A stretch of 64,000 bases of DNA from Holtermannia corniformis (GCA_001599935.1 BCIJ01000003.1:828424-892423), one strand, 5' to 3'; shown: positions 22,969 to 33,906, counted from the first letter of the stretch. The notes: generated from the sequence alone by a model not told the origin. Program-made: numbers and translations.

Positions 22969-23706
22969 ATGGCCGAAAGCACAGCGCATACAGAGTCAGG
23001 GGTCAAAGGAGCAGCCGCCCAGGCCAAGGCCAGCACGTCCACTACGCTCAGCTCGGCCAAGCAAAACTTAAAATTCCTCGCAGTCGGTGCAAAGTCGGGT
23101 GCTGTGCCAGCGAGCTGGCGGACGCGCTCGCTTCTGACTACATCGAGGTCCGTGACAGCATCGGACGGCATTTAACAAGCAGCTCAGTCGTTCTACAGAT
23201 ATGTGCTCAAATATGTCTTTTGGCGGCTCGTGCGGTACGGCAAGTATGCTGTTGTTGTAAGTGTCAAGTCGGGGACTCTGGACGATCTGTTAACTAATGA
23301 TTCATAGGGCGGAGCTATCGCTGCCCTCGGCGGAGGATTGCTGGGGACGGTCGGCTCTGGCCTCGCTTTCTTTGCAGCTCCATCGATGGGCGTAGGCATC
23401 GGGATCGGTGTCATCGCAGCCGTCGCAAAGGTACGTACGCTTGTCGATATTTCTCCCCTGCAAACCCTCGTATAAGACGCCTGGTCAACGAGCACGGCCC
23501 CTAACGGCTTCGCTCATGCACGCTAACCCACCCAGTTCGGATGGCGACACCGTGGCTCCCACTTCCGCCAACCCTTCTTCGCGTGGGCCGAAGAGCGTGC
23601 CCACCTCGGCGGTAATGCTCGCAAAGACGAGCAAGTTGATGCGAAAGCCGAAGAGGCGCAAAGGGCAAGCAAGGCAGCTCGCGCAGACGTCTGGATGCGG
23701 ATATGA
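22969..23706 (+). CDS. small Gly-rich membrane protein, unrecognised family
   Basis: Four exons were inferred. Exon 1 starts MAESTAHTESGVKG and ends near 23149 (donor GTGACA). Exon 2 encodes SFYRYVLKYVFWRLVRYGKY. Exon 3 encodes a Gly/Ala-rich hydrophobic stretch, GGAIAALGGGLLGTVGSGLA followed by FFAAPSMGVGIGIGVIAAVA, probably two membrane-spanning helices. Exon 4 encodes FGWRHRGSHFRQPFFAW and a charged helix to the stop at 23704-23706. All joins keep frame. The protein is small, with a soluble Ala/Ser N-terminus, a membrane hairpin and a charged C-terminus. Such small Gly-zipper membrane proteins occur in mitochondria and ER, but nothing here fixes the location. Confidence 0.6.
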
Positions 23707-24082
23707 AGCGGTGTGCGCGATTCATCTCGACTGCACCACCATGATACGTAGCCCTCTGCGGGTTACTACGCGTAAGAGCTCGATACGGGCTAGACAAGAA
23801 CGTCCGAGAGGTCGCCACGGAAGGCACCTAGCTTCGGATCAATTGAACCACGTGCACCGCACGCGAGGGATAGATCAACAACGAACGCTGCCGGCGGGAC
23901 CCTAGCAACGCGACGCAGGCCCGAGTAGGCTAGCGACGGCGTACAAGACTGCACGCAACCAGTGCAAACGCAAGAACAAGACGCAGGATGCAAGTATAAC
24001 CCCCGTCGTCCCCTTCACATCACAGACCCGACATTCGTTTCCCTGAACCTGAGAGACCCGCCTCCTGTCAACAAACCTCGGC
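23707..24082. other. intergenic region, no gene seen
   Basis: About 375 bp between the small membrane protein gene and the PH-like/coiled-coil gene. It presumably contains the promoter of the latter, with a C/T-rich run at 23999-24030. No coding signal. Confidence 0.45.
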
Positions 24083-27000
24083 ATGTCGCCTCGTCCCCCA
24101 TACACGTCCCAAGATACGTCTACGACGTACCTATCGGCGTCTACAGCCTCTCGGTCATCTGGAGCACCCTCTTCCGTCGATGGAGGCTCGACTACCCTCA
24201 CAACCCCGTCTCTTGGGCCTGCAACGTCCCCAAGGGCCAAGAACGGTGCATTGCAAGACCTGGTCGAAGTCTTCGAGGGCCCTAGCAGGTCCACAACACC
24301 GCAACACATCAATCAGCGACAAGGGCTCGGCATCGAAATGAGTCTCGAAAGAAGTGGCACCGTACGAGATCGAGCATCACGGTTCGAAAATCAGAACCAA
24401 GCCGCCGGTAGCTCGCGGCAGGCGTCGACATCACCGCTACGTATCCGTTCGCGCTCGACCGTGTCCATAGTACCGACGAATACCCCGCGGAAAAGTTCAA
24501 GAGTCCCTGTACCGCGCTGCACGCCTTCCAGCGGATCGCGCCAGTCGCCTGGACTCAAGCGCGGCAACGGGTCCGCGAGAAGGATGATCCAGCAATGGGA
24601 GGCTGTTCCGGGCACACCACAGACAAATGTGACATCTGCGGGAAGAGCGGGGATCGGAGCCGGGTCCGGCGGCCTGTCTCAAGCCTATCTGGATACCAAA
24701 CCTTTACCGGTTCCGAGGACACCGCAAGTACGGCGAACAAGTTATAAGATCGCGACCCCGCCAAAGTCAGCGCCGGCAAAGGGCTATCACCTTCAGACCC
24801 CGCGACAGCCGCGAACTCCACTTGGCGACTCGCCGTCTTCGTCCTATTCGCTCAATCTCAGTCCGAGCCCAAGTGGCAACTTGCGCGCCAAGCGGAGATC
24901 ACCGCTGACAGAGCGTTCACCCCTCAAGGAGATCCTGCAGGTGTTTGGTGGTGGGATCGTCGGCCGGAAAGGCAAGGCCCGGGCGAAATGCAAGGATGTC
25001 AGTCCGAGTCCAAGCATCCAGCATCTCGGTACCAACGGCCTTCCCGGTGGCATCGTCTACCGAGATCGAATGGGCGATCGTGAGATGGGAGGCAGTATCA
25101 GTTCTGGCGCCTGGAACGGACCATCAAAGCCACCTGAAGCCATCGTCAAGACCAGTCCCATAATCTATCTTGTCCCAGCACCGTGCTCGAGCTACTCGCC
25201 ATGGGGCTCCTGGCTGCCTTCGCATGCGACGTTGACGGCCCAGACGTTGCAGGTGACATACACGCCAGTGTTCTCAGCGGCTTCCAAGGGCTCGGGCATG
25301 GCAGGATCAGGCTCGAACACTCCAAACCACTCGACACCGCCACCTCCTGCGACGTTTGTAAAGATCCCGCACCCCGAGCCAGGGCAACGACCAGATGTCG
25401 AGCTTGCTATGAAGGAGTGTGTCGAGGTCAGGAGTCTGCGCAAGGACGAGGTCAGGGGCCGTGGCGTGCCAAGGGTACCTGACATGGCAGGGCTTGAGAT
25501 CCTTGAGCTGCTATGGGAGGACGGCAGCAAGCGCTATCTCGGTGTCGAGGGCGTAGCAGGACGCCTCGGCTGGGTCAGCGCGATTTGGTGAGTGACCCTT
25601 ACCCTCCCGATTTTGCGCTTACATTGACAGGGACGTTTTGCTTGCTTGCAAAACCAACGTGCCTCTAACCCTTCCTCCACCTTCCCCGATACAAACACCT
25701 CGCCAGGCGTCCGGGTTGCGACACGCCAGCGGCGGCGCATCATCACTAGCCTCGTTTCCCTTCCCTTCTGCCACGCAAACACGAACCGAACTATCCGACT
25801 TCCAAGCGCGCATTGCCCATCTAGAGGCAAGGGCAAACAGCACTCCACCGGCTCATCAGCCGGTTCAGAAAGTCGGCGATATGTGGGTCGCTTCGGGTGG
25901 CGCTTTACGTGTCGCGTCCGGCTCTGGCACCCTCGTCGAAGATCAGCCTCTGCGTAACAGTGTGCAGCGCATGTTTGACGAAGGGCCAGATCAACAGACA
26001 GTCTGGCAGCCAGAAACAGAGCGCGAGTTGTCGATCTTTTCCCGCACAAACTCGAAGCGATCCAACGCGTCCGACGGTGCCGAGCCGTTTGGAGGTGGCT
26101 ACAGCAGCGTGAGCTACAAGAAATCGGGCAGTGGGACGCAGCTCAGCTTCGACCCCAACGATCTCAATCCGTCACGTTCTGCGAGTCAAGTCCGACGAGC
26201 GCCGTCGACAGTGGTGGGAAACAAGGCTGCGCCTGCCATGTCGCGCGTAGCGGAAGAGCGCGAACCGTCGCTTGTGACCCGCATGACCTTTCCAAAGCCG
26301 GTAGTAGGCGGTGTGGTTGCACGCACCGAGTCGCGAGCTTCGGGTAGCTCGAGTGAGGATACATATCTGCCGACACCACGAACGCTGGGCGCCACGCCCG
26401 TGTCATTCGACGACACGCGCTTGATGTCAAAGCTCGACCTGCAGAGCCAGGATCACGCGACTATCTCAACACAGATTGACGGCGTGCAAGTCAACCTCGA
26501 GGCGGTGATCCAATCGCTGTCTAATCTTGCTCGTCAGCAAGCCGAGTTTCGGGAGCCGCCGACACACGCCATTGAAGACAAGCTGTCATCCTTGCAGCTC
26601 GACTTTCGCGGTGTGCAAGACGCACTACAACTCAACACACTTGCCGCAGGCCATCCGCCGTCAACGACCGACTTGACTGAGGTCAACGCAAAATTGGACG
26701 CGATCGCTGCGCTTTGCGAAGAAGCACTCGCGAGGCATCAAGCGGCCAAGGACACAACTGTTGCCCCGATCGAGGATCATTCTGCCCACTCGCCTGGGTC
26801 TCAAACGCAAACATCGGGGTCAATACCAGGCGCGTCGAAGATCGGTGCAATTGGCGTTACTCTTGAGGCAGACGAGGAAAAGCATGCGGGTGAAGAGGTT
26901 GCAGAAATCATGGCGCAGCTGGTGCGTAGCGTGAGAACATACAAAGCGGTACTGACTTCCGGAGACGGGTGCTTCGAGCAAAAGCTCTCCGCGTCAAGGC

Positions 27001-28101
27001 GAAATCCACGTTCTGCACAACATTTCAAACCCTACATCTCCGGTGCCGACCATCCATTTAAGTGGCAGCCAGCTTGCTGCTACATCAGCCCAGGAGGTCC
27101 TACCGGACAAAACTGTGCAGCAAGTCGGCGAAGTCCTTGATCTTGTCAAGGAGCTGCAGGGCGCGAGAACCGTGCAAACTCAGCAGACTACTGACATTGC
27201 GCGATGTAAGTTCGGCTTGTACACCGAGACACCTGCTGATAGACAGACCTGAACGAACTCAACTCATGGCTGGAGAAGTTTGTGAAGAACGGCACATCGG
27301 AGCTAGCCAATATGTCGACTCGACTCGACCGCCTGGTGACAGAGATCGCTCCGGAAGGGGAGGTTCCTGCAGATGGCTCTGGTGGACCACAAACGCTGCC
27401 AGCGCTGGTGGCAGACGTTCATTCTATGATGACCGAGCAGAAGCGCCGCGTCGACATGGATGGCATGGTCGGACAGCGGCTCGATGCGCTCTTGCATATG
27501 ATGGGCGAAGAGAAGGCACGTCATGGCCAACAGCAAACAGGTGTGTAATATCTCTCGCCCGATGATAGGCGCTCACGCTGCGTAGCCGTGGAACAGGTTG
27601 CTGCCTTGTTGGAGCGGCAACGCGCCGACTCGGAGATGCTGCTGCGCGCACTGGCAACTGGTGAGATTCTGGCTCTGACTCCCAGTAACTCACTAACGTT
27701 CCAAGATTTGACCGGAGAGATCCGCGGCGAGCGTATCCGCTTTGTCGAAGCAATGCAGCAGGCAACGTCGGTCAATGTGCAACGTACGTGCTACTTTGGA
27801 GCTGAGCGTTTGGCTGATGATAGTAGTCCATGTGGAAGAGTTCAAGAAGCTCCTATCCGCTGAAGTGCAGAAGGCCATGCTGGAGCTCGGTCAGATGCGG
27901 GAGCAGAAGATGGCTCTGGAGCATCAGATTAGTGATTTGTTTGCCCTCAAGGCCAAGCACTCGCCGGGGGCAATGACCGTACGTCGGTTTGCAATGCTTG
28001 CCACAGCACTGACAGTCGCACAGCGTGGGCTGCCCTCGCAACGAATCATGCCGGGGGCTTCACCTAGGAATCTACCTGTGCCACCCCCTGGCCGTGGCTG
28101 A
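24083..28101 (+). CDS. large hypothetical protein: disordered N-terminus, PH-like domain, C-terminal coiled coils
   Basis: The ATG at 24083 opens a 502-codon first exon. Further exons join through 25591-25632 (donor GTGAGT), 26922, 27204, 27544, 27661, 27783 and 27978. Residues 1-330 are low-complexity Ser/Pro/Arg with SPTPR-type sites. Residues about 350-515 resemble a PH fold, ending in the helix GRLGWVSAIWDVLLACK typical of the PH C-terminal helix with its invariant Trp. Another disordered region follows, then coiled-coil helices with LNELNSWLEKFVKNGTSEL and EEFKKLLSAEVQKAMLELGQ. A PH domain plus coiled coils suggests a cortical or scaffold protein. I do not recognise the exact family, so the function is left open. 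The stop is 145 bp before the TA duplicated by the transposon. Confidence 0.75.
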
Positions 28102-28247
28102 TAGACTTGGCTGAATCAGGATCAATTTTGGGAATCGTGCAGTACAATGGACAATGAAATCTGCTTGCCTCTGCTTGGTGAGGCCGAAACTTTTGAGTTA
28201 CTCCGTGATTGCTTCTCGGCATTGAATTCTGCAGTTTGAGCACGCTA

Positions 28248-28317
28248 CAGTAAAACGCAGAAGGATAGCACATTTCCCTTTTGGGATTGTTCGCGGCAAA
28301 AACACCCTTCGAGCGTC
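28248..28317 (+). repeat. left terminal inverted repeat of the Tc1/mariner element (70 bp)
   Basis: Identical over 70 bp to the reverse complement of 31484-31553. It begins CAGTAAAACG directly after the TA duplication at 28246-28247. Confidence 0.97.
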
Positions 28318-28376
28318 TTGGACGGCGTGATTGTAGCTAGTCATGTATAGACGTCTGCAGCCGTAACAACTGCAGT

Positions 28377-30149
28377 ATGGAGCGTCCCAAGCGGAACAAA
28401 GCTAAAAGGAAGTCTTCCGAAGAGGCTCAGCCAGCAAAGAGAGCCAGAAAAGCTACGGTTGCGGCTGCACCGGACTCGCCAGCTTCAAATCTACGCAGCA
28501 AGGCCAAAAGTGTACGAGATGCTCTGTAGAGCCACCAAACGCCGCCAGAGAGCTGAAACTTTGCCAGGCAGCAGCTGGGAGGGCTACCTCACCAACCCCA
28601 AGCGGCCGCAAGTCCTCGGTGCCGTCCAAGGACACGCCACTGCGAAAAAGTGCGTGTTCGCGTCTCCTAGTTGACTGGGTGGCAAAATTTGTCAACAAAC
28701 CTGTCAAGGGTGTTTTACCGTCATTCTGCTAGCTAACATGCCTTCAAACTCTACAGTCATATGGGAGATCGTCTTCACTCCCCTCCCGTACCCTCCAAAC
28801 CCTGCAAAGCCAGGATCTCAGGGGGTAACACGCGATCGCCATATCGAGTCCTTCGAGAGAGACCAAGAATCTTGGACAAGCTTCAAGTCATGGCTGGTGA
28901 CACTTCTTGAGGGCTACGCCACACAGACGGGATCACTGGATCCCAGTGAATGTTTCCCTATGACAGCAACTGTGAGTCTAGCTTCGTTGGCGGTGACGGG
29001 CTTCAAACGTATTTGTTTACACTTTTGGCCACTTAGATTGGAAAAGGAAAAGGCGTTTTGCCGAACCGTCTCGCATGGGATCGCGAAGACAACTACATGG
29101 CCTTGAAGGCACAGCTCACGAGTGACAGAACGCGCAAGGCCACCCTCGAAATCATCGAGCGTAACCCGGTACGTCGACTCGAAACTCTGAGAGGGGTCCT
29201 TTCTGCGATGGTCCGCTGATGTCCAATCGTTCCACTTCAGAACATGCGAGAGCCATCCCCTGAGACCCAGACGATCCCCGAGCCAGTTGCGGGATCGAGC
29301 AAGCGTGCATCTGGACCGGTGAGTGAAATACAGCTGTTCATCACCCGGTCTATTCTCCGTCATCACGTGCCAACTGAATTTTTGCGTTTAGACCGGAAAG
29401 ATGAATCGGCAGGCCCAGATTCAAGCTGATATCACTCGCATATGGGCCTGTCCTATCGAAAAGCATGAAGAGGCTTGCTATACTGGCCGCAACATGCATA
29501 TACAGCTCTCGAGGCCGCTCATGAATCATTGGGTACAAAAAGTGGTGCGTATCTCAAGTTCAACTGCGTCTCTGGGGCTTTCAATGACTGTCGTGTGTAG
29601 ATGCTGTCCGAGGCTAAAGGCGACAAGCTCTGTACCGTTGAGGAGCCGCCCAACAGCAAGCTATTCGACGCAGTCAACTCCGAGCGCTCTACACCTCGAC
29701 CTGTCGCTCCCTCGCCCGCTACGCTCTATAACTACTCGCCGCTGGCAGGCTACCCTCTCCATATACCCTTCCCACCATCCCAGTCGTCGATTGCCCCCTC
29801 GCATGATCCCTCGCCGGTTAAAGACGTCCCACCCAAGCCTCGAGCTCAGCGCCAGCATTACCTCATCGATGACTTCGGCAAGCTCTTTGGGCTTGGTCCA
29901 GGGCTCGTTACAAAGCTCAGGGAGGATGCAGGGATCGAGACCACTCGATCCCTGGAGCATCTGACCCGCTCAGAGCTCATGACGGGTCTTGGTCTGCGAC
30001 TCGTTGATGCAGCAGCCCTTTTCAGCGCGCGGCAAGACTGGCTTGACGGCTTTGAGGGTGTCAGAATGATGGGTAATAGTGCCGAAGAGCCAGAGGACGA
30101 GATTGATGAGGAGCCAGAGGCTATAGACATTGCCGAGGAGGTGCAGTAA
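28377..30149 (+). CDS. transposon-borne accessory protein with putative zinc motifs and SAM-like C-terminal domain
   Basis: Seven exons (28377-28457, 28499-28709, 28757-28971, 29037-29168, 29241-29318, 29392-29544, 29601-30149) join in frame to 472 residues. The start is a basic, nuclear-localisation-like segment (MERPKRNKAKRKSS ... AKRARKA). After the first intron comes KCTRC. A central block, WACPIEKHEEACYTGRNMH, has spacing C-x4-H-x3-C-x6-H, a plausible zinc site, followed by LSRPLMNHWVQKV. A Pro-rich linker leads to a helical C-terminal domain (about residues 375-435: YLIDDFGKLFGLGPGLVTKL, TRSELMTGLGLRLVDAAALF) resembling a SAM or helix-hairpin fold. The acidic tail ends the protein. The whole gene lies between the inverted repeats, so it moves with the transposase. 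A role in DNA binding, silencing evasion or transposase control is inference. Confidence 0.8.
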
Positions 30150-30151
30150 GC

Positions 30152-31405
30152 TCATGCATCGTCATTTTCGTCATTTTCGTGCTGTACATCGCTCTCAGTG
30201 TCCGGGATGTCCTCCATTTCCCACAATTCTTTGTACCCGCAGCTTCTGTATAGTTTATAACCCAAATCTGGGCCAACCAGACCCAGACAGATATTATAAA
30301 GCTCCTCGGCAGGGTCCAAGGCCGTCGAAAATGACCCTTGAGCTCGAAGTGTCGCTTTTAGGTAGGCAAATGACTCCTCGATGGGATTGTAATCAGGGCT
30401 GTATGGCGGAAGGAAGTGTAGACGCGCTCCTATAGTCGCGGAGCATCAGCGCAAGTTGTTGATGAGTAGTGATGTCTCGAACACAAGGCTGATTTTGGTG
30501 CACGTACCCGCTGCAGCCACCATTTCAGCTACCCGCTCACTCTTGTGGATCTTGCAGTTATCCATGACCAATACACTGTACATTTGAGGGTACGGGCGCA
30601 GCACAGGGACCTGTAGTAGTCAGATACGGCCAAACAATGATTGCACAGACGTACGACGTCCTCCTCGATGAATGCCTCGAATGCCTCTGTATCGAAGCCT
30701 CCCTCGACGATTCGGATTGCCTGGTACCCGTTCATCGAAATTAGAGGCAAGAGGGAAAATCTAGAGCCCGTCAGACGGCTAAAACGCGGCATTATGCACT
30801 CACTTCTTGCCTCGATGAAAGATCACCTCTTTGAGTGCCTTCTGGCCCGTCTTCGACCAGCCGCGCACCCGCAGGCCGTCCCGACGGTCCACGGCCGACT
30901 CGTCGCAGAATAGAAGCTGCTCCGGGCTATACTGGCACATGTGACGGCGGTACATGGCTCGAAGAACATGATCGCGCTCGATTGCTTTCTTGGACAGTTT
31001 CTTGTGGCTAAGACCGAGCCGGTGGAGTGTACGCAGCACCGTATCGTTGCTGAGGGTCCACCCAAGGTCCTCCAAAAGAGTTTTGAGCTCTCTGACCGTT
31101 GTATCTGGAGTATTGGCGACGATTTCATCGATGGCAGATTGAGTTTGGTGATTGAGTAGCCTAGGACGCCCTAAAGCTTCGAATCGGTGCTTGAAACTGC
31201 CGGTTGTCTTGTACCGTTTGAAAGCCCTTGACCAGCCGCTTCGACTGATACCCATGTTCTGGCTCAATACTCAGATACAGAGGCTACACGTTGGTCCAGA
31301 GCCCAGACGTACTTTGAGTGTTTCAACGAGGTTTTCTGGCCTCTCAATTGAGCAGGTGAGCAGGCGCTCCCATGTATCGACAGATACGTTCTTGCCCCGC
31401 GGCAT
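30152..31405 (-). CDS. Tc1/mariner-type DDE transposase (DD34E)
   Basis: Five exons (31405-31313, 31258-30804, 30760-30655, 30610-30508, 30429-30152) encode 344 residues. The start is ATG at 31405 (MPRGKNVSVDTWERLL); the upstream frame has only TTG. The N-terminal half holds a helix-turn-helix with GISRSGWSRAFKRYKTTGS and a second HTH (TPDTTVRELKTLLEDLGW). The catalytic core has FCDES (first Asp), VMDNCKIH (second Asp) and PPYSPDYNPIEE, the last Glu lying 34 residues after the second Asp, the DD34E spacing of Tc1 elements. All catalytic residues are present and no stop or frameshift interrupts the spliced frame. It cuts and pastes the element at TA sites. The C-terminal acidic tail (NDENDDA) is extra. 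Confidence 0.95.
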
Positions 31406-31483
31406 ATCCAAAGCGCGTGAATATTTGTCTAGTAGAAAGTCGTGTAATTCATCGTACAATTCATAAGCTCAGAAGCCGTACAG

Positions 31484-31553
31484 GACGCTCGAAGGGTGTT
31501 TTTGCCGCGAACAATCCCAAAAGGGAAATGTGCTATCCTTCTGCGTTTTACTG
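31484..31553 (-). repeat. right terminal inverted repeat of the Tc1/mariner element (70 bp)
   Basis: Reverse complement of the left repeat without mismatch; similarity fades beyond base 70 (TTGGACGGC versus CTGTACGGC). TA follows at 31554-31555. Confidence 0.97.
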
Positions 31554-31759
31554 TAGATGGTGATCATCGAAGTGATAGCGAGACGAGCCGCTGACTGAAT
31601 CAGCAGTGCGCTAGGGAACTGTTGGCTTCTTTTGTCGTCCTTTGGTTGACAGCCAGACCAGCTGGAAAGACCAAAACGGTCTCCCTTGTCTCGCGCTCAA
31701 CGGACACACTTCCACGCACTCGCATATCAGCTGGTCTCTGGCTTCTTCCCCTTCAAACC

Positions 31760-32105
31760 ATGTCCAGTACAACGATAGTCGTGGCTTACAACGAGGCGTC
31801 GGCGAGTCACCGTCTGACTTTCAACCCGCCAGAGTCGGAGTGGCATAAGCCAAATGAAGCGATCCTCGAGGCTTTTGCCGGATCGTATTCGGAAGCGAGG
31901 GGGGTACGGCGCCATATCAAGGATACCCACTACACAGTAAGCTGGCTGGAAGACCATTGTGCCACCTCTGATAAATCCATAGGGCAAGGACGTCCCGATC
32001 GTTATCCAGAAGAAAAGCGTCAGCGGGTGGGTGAAGGATTTCGGCACAGCTGCATCAGACGAGGAAAGCACCTGGCCAAAGGTTTCTAGCTGCCAGTATT
32101 GCTAG
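31760..32105 (+). CDS. small hypothetical protein (99 aa)
   Basis: Two exons (31760-31936 and 31983-32105) joined by a 46-nt intron with donor GTAAGC. The protein begins MSSTTIVVAYNEASASHRLT and continues EAFAGSYSEARGVRRHIKD, then GKDVPIVIQKKSVSGWVKDF, ending in a Cys-containing tail. Splicing converts a ragged frame into a regular strand/helix pattern, which supports it. There is no signal peptide or membrane segment and no recognised family. It lies 205 bp beyond the right end of the transposon. Confidence 0.5.
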
Positions 32106-33049
32106 TTGCGCGATATGAGGCGCTGTAGCCTTCACGTTGTCAATACTATACTCGTCGGTGATGCATCCATCGACGACACAGTTGTCAGCTTCCCGCTCGA
32201 CCCGCTTGAATCTGCGATCGAGATCCCTGGCGATCGAGATCCCTGGCTCAGCTGAGTTTCTCCACGGCTCGGCTACGTTGGCGATCTTCGTTATGATGTG
32301 AGAAGCGAGCGATCCTTTCAACAGTCGATTATCACCACGAGGGTTGTTCTCCGTCCGCAGATGTTTCTACAAGTATCGGCGAGAGGTTCAAGTCATCGGT
32401 CACTTTTCACTGCCTGATTATTCACGCGTGACTATCAACGGTTAAAGTGAAGCTACCGTGTTCATCCCACATAGTCCGCCTTGGCGGGCCGAAGCTTATG
32501 CGCTAAGCTTGCCGTTCACACGAGTGGCCCGGTTCACTACCGCGAGGCGAGCTTGCGACGTGGACCTGAACTGGCAGAGGTGACCGCTCACAGAACCTTC
32601 ACCGGACGTCCTGCTCGAAGAGAAGGGGCACGAGCGTGGACGACAGCCCTTACAGTGGAAAGACAGAACGCCGGCTCGTGGCCGAAAGTTCCGGCCTGTC
32701 CGCACTGTCGATAAGTGGAACGTACTGTAAGCTGCAAGAACGCTCGCAACTCTGGATATGATGGCTGAATCACCCCCACCACTACCTACTAAAGCGACGC
32801 CAGGGAAACGTAGTCGAGATGTCAGCCGCGACGTCGACCCATATCTCATCTCTATCCCTTTCAGCTAAACGTCGTCGCGAAGCGTGTCCCTCCAAAGCTC
32901 AGCGTGTGCCACTACCGGCCGGACCACTTGATCGCGAAGGCGCTGCTTCAGATCGACAGTCAACCGTGATCGCGATGCGAGCGCATCTCATTCGTCAAAC
33001 GACACTGCAGTCAAATACCCGAGAGCTTCGCGATCAAAACTAACCCGCC
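32106..33049. other. gene-poor stretch
   Basis: About 940 bp with no supported gene on either strand. The only structured item is the 16-bp tandem duplication at 32214-32245. Confidence 0.5.
32214..32245. repeat. tandem duplication, two copies of a 16-bp unit
   Basis: The unit GCGATCGAGATCCCTG occurs twice head to tail without mismatch. Confidence 0.85.
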
Positions 33050-33268
33050 ATGTCCGTCCACGCAGCCGACGCAACACACCGCTCCGTCATCAACCCCGAT
33101 GGCCCAGACCATATCTCTGGCGCGCCCATCCGTGAAGGGTACGCCGTTTCATATACAGATGCGGTCGCGCTGCGCGAACACTTGTTGAGTCACTACACGG
33201 ATGTGCGTCGTAAGCGCAGCGAAGCGTTTCATGCAGCCAGACTGATGGCGGTAGGAAACCGCTCGTGA
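33050..33268 (+). CDS. small hypothetical protein (72 aa or longer if spliced)
   Basis: An ATG-started frame beginning MSVHAADATHRSVINPDG, with a C-terminal basic helix (HYTDVRRKRSEAFHAARLMA). A possible donor (GTAGGA) near the codon for Ala68 and an acceptor TTTAG at 33298-33302 would extend it by a short Cys-ending exon, but frames do not favour one solution. No known family. Surroundings are gene-poor, so confidence is limited. Confidence 0.4.
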   Translation: MSVHAADATHRSVINPDGPDHISGAPIREGYAVSYTDAVALREHLLSHYTDVRRKRSEAFHAARLMAVGNRS

Positions 33269-33906
33269 GGTGCGATCGGTTATTCAAGTGAAAACGGCTT
33301 TAGGCGACTGGGAAGATGCGCAGGAGTACAATGGCGACGCGCGGGGGGCGACAGTGGCAACGTGCGACTATTGCTCGTAAAGGGTTGAGAGTCTATGTAG
33401 CTTATGAATGACAAGCCTGAGCGTCATTGAAAAGGGCAGAACAGAGAGTTGGCGTCTTTGCTGCGGGGCGCTTGAAGTGGGTCTGGTGCGGACGCTCGCC
33501 GCGCTGCTTCAGTACGCTCTAGACCGTGACTGTAGCACAAGAAGCAGTGCAGTCATGACGCAGATGTCCGAACAAGACGAGGTGGTTCAGTGGTTATGAA
33601 CCGGTCGTCTTGTGCCCCCAGCCGGCCCAGCTTCAAGGAGATCCCGCAGGCATTTATGGAGTAATCGCTGCACAGCTCCACCCCACCGTCTCGACAAGCT
33701 TGCTGTAGCACAATCAGAATTAAGCACAATGCCGAGCCATCCAGCGCTTCTACACGTTCCCTATGTTGATGCTGTAGATTCTGCAAAGGCTTGATAGCGC
33801 AACTTGCCTTGGCGTACGCTGCGGCTGTCAGTCGTAGCAGCTGCTACCGTGACTTATCCCACGCCTCGGCCTCGTCCCATGCCATGCCATGCCATGCTAT
33901 GCTATG
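33269..33906. other. gene-poor stretch with hairpin and microsatellite
   Basis: No coding frame is supported. It contains the strong stem-loop at 33573-33612 and a pentanucleotide CATGC/CATGCTATG-type repeat at 33877-33908. Confidence 0.5.
33573..33612. repeat. two-tier inverted repeat (hairpin)
   Basis: CAAGACG at 33573-33579 pairs with CGTCTTG at 33606-33612, and inside it GGTTCA pairs with TGAACC around a 7-nt loop. Thirteen base pairs in about 40 nt. It resembles a tRNA D/T-arm motif (GGTTCAGTGGTTA) but no cloverleaf forms. Confidence 0.7.

Larger units (their letters stand above)
28248..31553. mobile_element. complete two-gene Tc1/mariner (IS630 superfamily) DNA transposon
   Basis: Both ends match the sequence CAGTAAAACGCAGAAGGATA in inverted orientation, forming perfect 70-bp terminal inverted repeats (28248-28317 and 31484-31553). 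The element is flanked by the dinucleotide TA on both sides (28246-28247 and 31554-31555), the target duplication of Tc1/mariner elements. Inside are two convergent genes whose stop codons are 2 bp apart: an accessory protein (plus strand) and a DD34E transposase (minus strand). Total length is 3306 bp, about twice that of a simple mariner. Perfect repeats and intact frames suggest recent insertion. Confidence 0.95.

Noticed and set aside
33573..33645. tRNA gene candidate based on GGTTCAGTGGTTA
   Set aside because: The acceptor-like arms pair only 40 nt apart and no anticodon or T arm can be formed.
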